NCBI GenBank assembly: GCA_963853835.1
Contig: OY970820.1
Coordinates: 83,200,909 to 83,264,908 of the forward strand
Length of the DNA stretch: 64,000 nucleotides
Source of the DNA: Calendula officinalis
Lineage: Eukaryota > Streptophyta > Magnoliopsida > Asterales > Asteraceae
Reading direction: 5' to 3'
The first letter of the stretch is position 1; each line of letters begins with the position of its first letter. The notes under the pieces were generated by a model. That model saw nothing but the letters and a program-made list of their open reading frames with translations, searched no databases and was not told where the DNA came from. Below, in pieces: positions 1 through 9,700 of the stretch. Made by a program: the position numbers and the translations under genes.

Positions 1-218
1 GGTTATTATAAATTGAACAAAATGACACAATCTCCATGAGTAAAATCGTAGATCGGATTTACAAACATGTACAAAATATATGAGGTTCACATAAAGCCCT
101 AAAATCGCTTGAAACCCTAAAATAAGACATTAAAAGGCCCTATTATATTTCTTCTTTCTCACAAATATAAAACGAAAACAGTAAAATCGAAAACAAACTG
201 ATCAGGGATTTAGTTAAC

Positions 219-281
219 CTTAGCCGATGATTTGGGGCTCTTCTTCACCGCCGATGAACCATTTTCAGTCTCTTTTTCCAT
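219..281 (-). CDS. possible first coding exon of a gene leaving the window
   Basis: Reading leftwards from an ATG at 281 gives a short open segment of about 21 codons, rich in Lys, Ser and Glu (it begins MEKETENGSSAV). It then meets AAG|GTTAAC, which could be a splice donor at 218; otherwise translation stops at 210-212. The DNA downstream on the same strand contains AAACCCTA-type telobox motifs near 100-120, which are common in introns and leaders of housekeeping plant genes. I do not recognise the protein. It may be the start of a gene whose other exons lie beyond position 1, or chance. Confidence 0.25.
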
Positions 282-353
282 GTTTTGCCGGCGAGTAGCT
301 CAGTTTCAATCACGTGTGTTCTTCGTGACCTGCAGCTCCACTTAAAAGTCATA

Positions 354-652
354 CTTCCTCCGATACACTTTCCTTTTTTTAGGGTGTATCACGATGATAC
401 ACTTTGAAAAATTATCTTATTTGGCAAAAAATAGTGGGATCCACACCCACTAACTATCTACTTTAACAAAGTGAAAAGACCTCTTTACCCTTACTTTTAC
501 TTTTAAACATCATTAATACTACTTTATTCAAAAAATGTGGGACACATTTCCCACTAATCATCCAATTAATCTAATTTAATCATCATTATAAACTTTTGCC
601 TCAAAATCCGTGAAATCCAAAGTGTATCACTTATTTTGAACCGGAGAGGAAG
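354..652. mobile_element. Stowaway-like MITE
   Basis: The ends are inverted copies: CTTCCTCCGATACACTTT on the left, and AAAGTGTATCAC followed by CGGAGAGGAAG on the right. TA dinucleotides at 352-353 and 653-654 form the target duplication. CTCCCTCCG-like termini with a TA duplication are typical of Stowaway (Tc1/Mariner-derived) MITEs. The body is AT-rich and non-coding. The stretch from 655 to 899 shows nothing else I can name. Confidence 0.75.
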
Positions 653-1029
653 TATCAACATTTATATTCCATTTGAACAGGATATTCATCAATAATTTAT
701 TACTCCGTATTTCATTGGGCTTGGCAATAAAAGAAAAATATATTTTCATTTTAAAAGAGATTTTGTAAATGAAAATTGATATTCATACTACAAAAATTAC
801 TTCTGTACAAATTTTAAAATAGACTGTACAACTATAATAAAGCATAAATGTGGTATAGAAATTAATTTATGTGGTTGAAATATCACTCCCTTTTGTAAAT
901 GGGTGCTTCTATTTTTTATTTTATTTTTTAAAAAAAATCACATATATTGATATATAACCTTTCATACAAAGTCCAATACACAAACAAACCGACATACAAA
1001 CAAAACGAAAAAAACTACCAAAACAAAGC

Positions 1030-3673
1030 AAAATTAATCCTGCTAAGTTCTAATCTTCATTTTAACATTCCAGTCCTTTTCCACTTTCAGCACATTCTTC
1101 GAGTCTTTCACTGATAAGCTCATTAACCACATCCTCATATTATCTTTAATGAAGTTAATTAGGACATCAGCAGGCCTACTTTTTACATTAAAGATTCTTT
1201 CATTCCTTTCTCTTCAAATGAAGTAAACCACTGCAGCCAGCAAAGCTCTTCTCAACAGGCTGTTTATGCTCATATTACAAGCCAGAGCAGTAAACTGCCT
1301 TAAAACACCAGATAAATCATCACTTGCAATAGTAAATGTTGGATCCCAACAACACTAACGTGTTGCGTTAAGACTGATTTACGAAGATAATATGATCAAC
1401 AACAAGATTTCAATGATTAAGAGTTTATTAAAACAACTTAATACAGTACAAAGTTTGCGGAAATAGATAGTACACACTAACTATAACTCTATACTTGAAA
1501 TGACACTTTTAATCGCTCAAAACTAGAAGACTTATGCACTGAGAGTTATATCAGCTGATACTAACAGCTGATATCAATGTCCGAGTAATAACTATAGAGG
1601 AGTTAATACTTAGACAAATAACTAACTCTCAGAGAATGTTCGTGTGCTATGAATGCTCAAAAGGTGTGTGTAAATGCAAGCATTTACGTCTATATATATA
1701 GCCCAAGATCCATGTTCATTTGCCCACAAGTTAGGCGACGTGTAAACATATAATTCGTCGATGTGGACTTGCCAATGGAACATTAAATGCTCTTGCATAA
1801 GTTGTTGTCCCAAGTGTACTTTGTGTCAACTACTTTCGGTACCCTTTCTGACGCACAGTGAAAGGTGTACTACATAAGTACAGAAATAGTTGACTTTCCG
1901 TTTACATGCTTGGAGGGACAAACGATGATGTTGTACTGACATTATCTTCTATTCCAAAATAGAAGATCCTCATCGTTTTCTTCTTCTTTGAGCGGGAAAG
2001 GGAAATGATCAAAGTGTCAAGAACATTTCCTTTAAGTCTTCATCTGCAGCAGGTACTATCAGCTGATTCCACAATCAGCTGAATAGTCTTCTTCTTGTCT
2101 TTGTCCTTTGGTCATAGACTTCGAATGAACTCTCGTGAATAGCTGCTGATTTGATTTGTTGTCCTAAAGCTAAGTACGTACTCAGCTGAAGGTTTATTGT
2201 ATATACTTGCTTCAGCTGAGATACTTACTTCAGCTGATATTTATTGTCCTTAGCTATTGATCATCAAATCTTATTTACTTAGTCTTGGGTCTAACAGTAA
2301 TATTCGTAAGACCTTTCATATTATCCCATACTATTTTAGCAAAGCTGCATTTAAAAAATAAATGCTCATGGGAATCATTAACATGACTGCATAGGGGACA
2401 GGAAAGGTTACTGTGCTTATTCCATGCAAGGATCCTATCCTGTGTCTGCAACCTGCCTAGGACTGCAAGCCACATGACAAAAGTATGTCTAGGCACTGCA
2501 TGAGGGAACCACACCACTTTGTGCCAGCTAACCATACTAGGGTTAATATCAAAAGATTACCAGACTCTTTTAACATTGAAATCCACCAGCTTTCCATTAC
2601 ATAGTCTCCATTTTACCATATCCTGACAGTTATTTCTTAACATAGGAAGTTTCACATTGATCAACTCTGGATACATTGTATACCATTCATTAGGCCAATT
2701 CCAAGCATTATTAACAATCATATTAGCAACTGTCATCTCATCTCCCAATCTAGCTTCATAGATACTTCTTTTGGAGATAATGCTACTTAATGGACCCATA
2801 TCATCCCAGTGATCATGCCACATAGAAATACTATTACCATCACCAATGACATACCACACATAATTCCTTATTTTACTTCTCAAATTCAAAACAGACTTCC
2901 ACATCCAAATATTCCTTTTTTGAGGAATAACATCCCAAATACTTCTTCCTTTTAGTTTTACAATATTAACCCAATCCACCCATAAGGATTTCCTTTTAGC
3001 AGCAATAGACCAAATATGTTTACAGAATAAAGCTTCATTCCATAAACTCAGGTTTTTTATTCCAAGACCACCTTGGTCTTTTGGTTTACAAAGATTCCTC
3101 CAACTAACCTTTGCTTTCCCACCACTTTCGCCATAATTCCATAGGAAATTCTTCAAAATCCTATTAATTTCCCACACCCTGTTTTAGGCCGAATAAACAC
3201 CGTGGCCCAATAAACATGCATAGAGGACAGAACATAAGCTGTAATTTCCTTGCATATGACATATATTTATTTTTCCAATCATTCACCTTATTTTTGATTT
3301 TATCCACAAGTTACCTGCAATCTTTGATACCAAGTTTCCTGTCAACCAAAGGAACTCCTAAGTACCTGACAGGAAGCTTGCCAGCTTTAAACGGCAGATC
3401 ATTAATAATCTGGCTCTTCAACTCATCTTTAATATTGCTGCTAAAGAAGGTACTTTTCCCAATATTAGGGATAAGACCCGAACACCCACTAAACTCCATA
3501 AGGGTATCCTTAATAATTCTTACAGACCTCAAGTCACCATTACACAACACAAGCAGGTCATCAGCAAAGCATAAATGAGTTAATTTCATCTCCTTACAGC
3601 CCTTATGGTATTTGAATCCAGGATTATTTTGAATATTCCTCTTCATCATAAGGGTAAAGATCCCCATCACCAA
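1030..3673 (-). pseudogene. degenerate LINE reverse transcriptase ORF, interrupted
   Basis: Reading leftwards, 3673-3311 encodes the catalytic part of a LINE reverse transcriptase, including the FADD box (LTHLCFADDLLVLCNG) and the RYLGVPLV motif. 3177-2557 encodes the region after the palm domain, with the motifs WRNLCKPKDQGGLGIKNL and WVDWVNIV. 2535-2302 encodes a Cys/His zinc-binding region (zf-RVT type, CPLCSHVNDSHEHLFFKC). The frame resumes beyond the solo LTR at about 1336-1030 (DDLSGVLRQFTALACNMS). In-frame stops occur after VKRVW near 2557 and after VVYFI near 1220, so the ORF is dead. Confidence 0.85.
1337..2296. mobile_element. solo LTR inside the LINE
   Basis: The segment begins TGTTGGATCCCAACA and ends TTGGGTCTAACA, giving a TG...CA bounded unit with short inverted ends. 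GTAAA (1332-1336) and GTAAT (2297-2301) form a near-perfect 5-bp duplication. No gag, pol or second LTR is present, so this is probably what remains after recombination between two LTRs. The 960-bp body contains many CAGCTGA/TCAGCTG motifs (about 1550-2240). The LINE reading frame continues directly across the insertion, which supports these borders. Confidence 0.75.
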
Positions 3674-3716
3674 AGTGAAAAGATAGGGTGAAATGGGGTC
3701 TGGGTGCTTCTATTTT

Positions 3717-4197
3717 GACACCCTTATATACCATTTTGACACCCCACTTAATAGTCTAATCCTCATTAATTATGGCTAATTTACTTTTTCAATGTTTAAA
3801 TTTTTAAATTCAAAAAAGATGTCCAATCATCAATGCTTTATGTACAAGTCATATTCTTGAAAGAAAAAAAACAATATTATCAAAATTTATCTTAATTAGT
3901 TTTCTAAAATTGAAAATGAGTTTTTCTATACGTAATATTGATTTTTCAAATAAATATATTTCTCAGCTAATTTTTTTATTTTTTGTAATATGTATTGTTT
4001 ATGAAAATTTACAATATTCTCAAAAAATTTATCATCATCCTATTTTTTAATACGTCATATTTATTTATTGATAATTTATTTTGTTATCACAAAATATAAA
4101 AAATTAAGTATAAATTAGTAAAATGCAAATTAAAGTATGTATTAGTTAGTAAAATATAAAACAAAACAAATATATGTTAGTAATCATTGTTAATAAT
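3717..4197. other. AT-rich spacer
   Basis: I see no open frame, RNA gene or convincing repeat here. The sequence is the old target DNA of the LINE and is rich in A/T runs. Confidence 0.6.
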
Positions 4198-4206
4198 TAT
4201 TATTTA

Positions 4207-4639
4207 GGGATAATTGCTCTTATATCCTTGTAAAACTCACAAATTATTTCTATATCCTTCTCAAATTCATAAATTTTCTCTATATCCTTCTAAATTTTAT
4301 AATTGCCTCCATATCCTTCTAAATCTTTAAAATTTTCTTTTATGTCCAAAAGCCTATTTTAATATTTATTAAATCATTAAAATATTAATAATTATCAAAT
4401 CAGTATGCAATATATTTGTTGATTATGTATTAGAAGTCATGTTTATTACCTGTATTATTGATATTATAACGATTCAATAAATAATAAAATAGGTTTTTGG
4501 ACATAAAAATGAGTTTTAAAGGTTTCCAAGGATATTAAGGTAATTATAAAGTTTAGAAGGATATAGAAATAATTTGTGAATTTGAGAAAGATATAAAAAT
4601 AATTTATGAATTTTACAAGGATATAAAAGTAATTATACC
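4207..4639. mobile_element. Mutator-like MITE with 9-bp target duplication
   Basis: TATTATTTA flanks the element exactly (4198-4206 and 4640-4648). The arms are long inverted repeats: the left starts GGGATAATTGCTCTTATATCC and the right, read in reverse, starts GGTATAATTACTTTTATATCC. Both arms carry repeated ATATCCTT phrases. A 9-bp duplication plus long inverted arms points to the Mutator superfamily. It has no coding capacity. A relative with the same GGGATAATT terminus lies at 38291-38776. Confidence 0.8.
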
Positions 4640-4641
4640 TA

Positions 4642-4719
4642 TTATTTAATATTAGGGTGTTAGTATAGATATTCCGTTTGTAAATTTATTTATGTTTTTT
4701 TAGTAACGGTCAGCACAAT
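4642..4719 (+). repeat. direct repeat, left copy
   Basis: TTATTTAATATTAGGGTG and the following bases up to CAGCACAAT recur at 6183-6281. This copy lacks a phrase of about 20 bases (AATTGGGGTGTTCAAATAG) found in the right copy. The two copies enclose about 1.46 kb. Confidence 0.75.
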
Positions 4720-5803
4720 ATACTACTGAGATTGTAATCTGCGACATCTACAACCTAACCGTGAAAAGTCAGTTTTTACAGTACGTGTGCCATGGTTTTC
4801 GGATTTTATGAAGATATCCACTAACCACCTCTGGTATTCCAAAATTGAATTAATCTATCTGTGTCGACTCACACCTCCATCCCCTTTGTTCTTAAGCCGT
4901 TACTGTTCAACACTATACATTCAATTGTATTATTACGAGTGTTATACCTATCTAAGGCAGTATCTAGGGTTTCAAAATTCCGATAGTGTGTTGCTTAATC
5001 GTCAATGGTAGCTGCTGTTTCTAATCATCACTTTGATGACTATTCAAATTCAATCTAACAGGTATTATTTTTACATATATTGCTCCAAAATTGAATAAAC
5101 CATTCCCATTGTTCAGTTTTAATGAGTTTTATACAAGTGGTGCTTTCAATTAATGTTTGCCATTATATGTAGGTTTCGATAATTGAAGTTTAATTTTTCA
5201 ATTTGTTATTAGGCTTCAACATTTCAAAATTACAATTTACTCTGAACGTTATAATTAGGCATCATCTATAAATTGTTGCATTATGCCATTACCCACGTAT
5301 AAGAGAAACATATACAGCTAAGCCCCCGTCCATTTTGCATGTAGTGATAGTATGCCATGTACAGACCACAGAGGTCAATCTAAGTGTTATAAACCTAAAA
5401 CTGGTTCAAGTAAAATACTATCTCCTAAATTATATGTTTTTATTTAATCAAGTATTTGATAAAGAAGGTAAATTGCGAGCCATTTGTGGTTGTGGTTGTT
5501 ATGATTGTTTGCTTTCTACTTTTGGTTGTGTTGTGATGATATTCTTGAATCAAACTTTTGGGTTTGGTGATGTTGTTTGTCATTATTGAAACATTTATCT
5601 TTTATTTATTTAACTATTTTTTAATTAGCTATTGAAGGAGAGACAACTATTACCCAAAGTTCCTCTTGAAAGACATCTACTCCAATTATTTTGACCAGTA
5701 GATGTTGAAATGGGCCGGGTTGACCCAATTTTCACCTGACAGTTAGAGTGAGTGTAACTATTTTTAGATGGCTCTAATGTAATTCGAACACTATTTTATG
5801 CAG

Positions 5804-5976
5804 GTTGGAATGATGAATGCATGCCCATTATTGTGCAATCGCTTGTCCTTGAATTAGTAGGAGCAAAGTTAGCCACGGTTAATAAGCGCAACAACAATGT
5901 TGTTCTGCAAAACCAATTAGAAATTGCACTAAGAGTAATATCTTCGAAAGAGAGATTCTTGGAATGTGTGACCTAA
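5804..5976 (+). pseudogene. exon-like open segment, perhaps a captured gene fragment
   Basis: After a plausible splice acceptor (TTTTATGCAG) a frame of about 57 codons stays open to a TAA at 5974. It reads GWNDECMPIIVQSLVLELVG and continues to SSKERFLECVT. Preceding sequence at about 5637-5803 looks like an intron with GT/AG borders. I do not recognise the family. Its position between direct repeats and just before a Helitron-like 3' end suggests a captured fragment rather than a working gene. Confidence 0.3.
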
Positions 5977-6149
5977 GAAACGAGAATTCATATGAACATG
6001 CAACGTAAAAGTTACTCATTTTTGTTAAATATTTTAGTAATGGGAATTAATTGTACAAGGTAGAGACGATGAAATGAAAAAAATGTTGAATTAGGTTGGA
6101 TTAACTAAACAATATTTTTTTTTTATCATTTCCTATCAAAATTTTATAA

Positions 6150-6182
6150 GCCACCCGTAATTTATCATGGGTTATATACTAG
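6150..6182 (+). mobile_element. possible Helitron 3' end
   Basis: A short stem (ACCCGT...ATGGGT) is followed a few bases later by CTAG and then T, the arrangement of Helitron 3' termini. No matching 5' TC end was located with confidence; it would lie upstream, perhaps near 4720. The stem is weak, so this is tentative. Confidence 0.25.
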
Positions 6183-6281
6183 TTATTTAATATTAGGGTG
6201 TTAGTATAGATAATTGGGGTGTTCAAATAGATATTCTCTTTGTAAATTTATTTATGCTTTTTTAGTAACGCTCAGCACAAT
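6183..6281 (+). repeat. direct repeat, right copy
   Basis: This is the partner of 4642-4719, with an extra phrase of about 20 bases in the middle and one or two base changes. The stretch from 6282 to 6744 is the AT-rich upstream region of BSL1, in which I see no clear TATA box. Confidence 0.75.
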
Positions 6282-6744
6282 GAGATTGTTGTCTATATAA
6301 TATTATAATTCATTTGTATAGAAAGGTTTCTCGATATTCTCTCACCTGTGTATATTTAACCACAAAATTATAATAGGACATGCTATGTTTGTCGCCCAAA
6401 AACAAGTTGTGTAAGGAAATCATCTCTTTTGTCCACAGCTCATATTTGATACCTTTACTTACTTAATTAATATAAATATCAAAATTATTTAATAATACAT
6501 GCCTTTATAGTGAGTAACACAAATAATATATATATTAATATCATCTCTTTATAATCTTAAAAAAATGAATTTTACATTGCGAAATTCCTCCCTTGTAGCA
6601 TTCACATTATGAAAATATACGTAATAAAAAAATCAGTTACTAATTTTACTCTCGACGTAGCTCGTTTGAGGAAAAATATTGTAGATCATATCATTCTGCA
6701 TTTGTTTCACAAGTTGATCGATTGAGTACCATCATTGGGGGGTT

Positions 6745-9700
6745 ATGATGGATTCGAAGCCTCCGGCTCCGACGTATTTCCCGTTGGAGACGCATTGGGA
6801 CACAGACGACGACGCCCCTGGCCCTCGCTGCGGCCACACTCTTACCGCCGTTGCTCAAACCAAATCTCATGGACCTCGATTAATCTTATTCGGTGGTGCT
6901 ACCGCCATTGAAGGAGGAGCTAACCCTGGCATCCGTAATCATCATTCCCTTTTCAACTTAGTGCAATTGTGCATGAAATTTTCCAATACGTGCAAAATTC
7001 ACAATTTTGTGTTGAATTTTGGATTTTAGGTTTAGCTGGGGTGACAAATTCTGTTCATTCATACGACGTGCTTACTAAAAAATGGACCAGGTTGCTTCAA
7101 TTCTACACTCTTCTTGCATTTAATTTGGTTGGTATTCAAATGTTAATTTGGAATAATTTGTTTAGAATAAGACCAGCTGGGGAAGCCCCTTCACCTAGGG
7201 CTGCTCATGCAGCTGCTGCAGTTGGAACCATGGTTGTATTTCAGGTAATTCAGTACTAATTTTTATAAATTACAAAAAAAAAAAAAAAGAAAAAAAGTAT
7301 GAGAATAAAATACCCTTTGTAATTTGTGATTTATGATAAAGTTATGCTGCATTGCTAGGGTGGCATAGGTCCTGCTGGCCACTCAACGGATGATCTTTAC
7401 GTGCTCGATTTGAGTAATGACGAATACAAATGGCACCGGTAATTTAAGTTTCTTAAATATATTTAAATTTTGATGTTAATATGAATCTTTCTTCTTATAA
7501 TTATGAGTGCAGAGTGGTTGTTCAAGGGCAGGTTCCTGGTCCTCGTTATGGTCATGCAATGGATTTGGTTGCCCAACGTTACCTTGTTACTGTTAGTGGC
7601 AATGATGGTGAGTATGATTCATATTTATAGCTATTATTTTTATTATTGTTGTTCTAAAGTAAACATAACTACCATTTATTTTTTAATTGTTCATAAACTT
7701 ATAATATGGCATAGGAAAGAAAGTGCTTTCAGATGTTTGGGCTTTAGATACTGCTCAAAAACCGTATGTGTGGCAAAAGCTAAGTACAGAAGGCGATAAA
7801 CCTTCAGCTAGAATGTAAGTATGTAATTCAGAACTTTTCAAGGGTATTTGTGTAATTAGTTTGATTAAATTACACTTTATTCATTATTTCATATTTTAAA
7901 TACGTGTTTATATTCAGGTATGCTACAGGTAGTGCTCGCTCAGATGGTATGTTTTTGCTCTGTGGTGGGAGAGACACTTCAGGCACGGTATAAATTATCA
8001 TATAATTAAGCTTCACTTTTTGTGTGTTAATCTTGCTACATGTAATGCGTTAAAGTAATTAAAATAACCATTTATTTTAACTGAAAAATGGTTGTATTTG
8101 ACTATTTGCAGCCATTAGCAGATGCTTATGGACTAATTATGCATAAAAACGGGCATTGGGAATGGAATCTTTCACCTGGAGTTTCACCTTCATCAAGGTA
8201 CCAACATGCTGCGGTAAGTAATTAATATCTTTTAGAATATAAATAATTATTAAATAATGTCTTTTAGATTTTAATAACTTCTTGTTCTTGATTTAATATT
8301 TTGTTTCTTTTTTTGTCATTAGGTTTTTGTTGGTACTAGATTGCATGTCACAGGTGGTGCTCTTAAGGGAGGGCGTGTGGTAGATGGTGAAGCATCCATT
8401 GCAGGTTAATATTGGTTTAATTTGATATAAATTTTAACTGATTTAATTATTTAGTTTTTAAATTATTTTTTTTTAATGTGATTACAATTTACAGTTTTGG
8501 ATACTGTTGCTGGAGTTTGGTCAGACAGACATGGTTTAGTGACTTCTTCACACGATAACAATGAGCAAAATGAAGATCCAAATTTGGAACTCATGCGCAG
8601 GTGTCGACATGCCACATCATCAGTTGGTTCTCGTTTATATGTTTATGGTGGTCTTAGGGGAGGTAAATAATTACAAAAACGCCCTTATGTTTGAATATAG
8701 AAGATTCTAGAAGAAAAAAAACTGATAATTTTGTTGGTTCCATTTTCTGCAGATGCATTGTTAGATGATTTTGTTGTAGCTGAAAGTTGTTCTTTTCATT
8801 CGGATGCTAATAATACTCCTGAAAAGGGGTCAACTCCTAAGACACACAATTTGTGCCCGTTTGATCTTATTTCTCTTGATGGTGGGCCCGGAAATCCCTT
8901 ACCAAATGAATTAAGGTTATAAATGTTCATATTTCAAAAAGTCTGTATTATTTAATAAAGTTAAAAGATAAAAATAAATACAAGTTTCAAGTTTGTTATT
9001 GTATAGTGTATACCCTGCTGGAAAATCACGGACCCACCAATGCATACAACCTACTCTATGTATATGCAAAAACAATTTGGAATACTTGGTACATTTACTA
9101 CAAGAAAAGTAACATATAGTGACGAACAAAAAAGTGTCACTCTAAGTGGGTTTTAGCGACACTTCTTCAAAAGTGTAGTATAAACTATAAAGTTCCAATT
9201 TTTACCCACATGTTAAGAAGTGTGGTAAAACTAAAAAAATGTAGGCTTTGCTCACATCTTTTAAGAAAAAGTCGTCACTACAAGGTTAAAAATGTATTAT
9301 TTGTATGACTCTAGATAGGGTTTTACCTACCGAACATTTACCCTCACTTTTCTATGTGTAGGTAAAACACTTTCTAAAGAGTAGTAAACGTTTTATGTTT
9401 GACCCGATCTTTAGTGACTGTTAGTTGACTTTTAGCGACAATTGTCCAGGTGTCACTAAATGAGATTTTTTGAGTGATTTTAATAACAAAACATTGTTTG
9501 CAGTGTGGAGAATGAAGCTGGAGCTAATGCTGGTAATTTAGGGTGGCAAGCTGCACAAATGATGGTTGCAAATGTGAACTCACAAGATAATTTAGAGGAT
9601 TGTGAATCACCCCGAGATGTGCAACTTCACCCTAGAGCTGTAGGTGTTCTTTTAATTTAGATTTAAGGATTTATTTTCTTAATTAGGATAAATTAAATGA

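Larger units (their letters stand above)
900..3716 (-). mobile_element. 5'-truncated LINE with 16-bp target duplication
   Basis: A non-LTR retrotransposon lies on the minus strand between two copies of the 16-mer TGGGTGCTTCTATTTT (900-915 and 3701-3716). The 3' end, at low coordinates, is an A-rich tail seen as TTTTATTTTATTTTTT on the plus strand. The 5' side starts abruptly inside the reverse transcriptase, as expected from 5' truncation. It was later split by a solo LTR at 1337-2296. Remnants of the coding region show stops and are described separately. Confidence 0.85.

Noticed and set aside
3216..3578. 120-codon plus-strand frame
   Set aside because: It is the antisense of the LINE reverse transcriptase, whose minus-strand frame has the FADD motif.
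4787..5011. 74-codon plus-strand frame
   Set aside because: There is no recognisable motif and it is rich in Tyr/Leu/Ser from AT-rich DNA. No splice partners were found.
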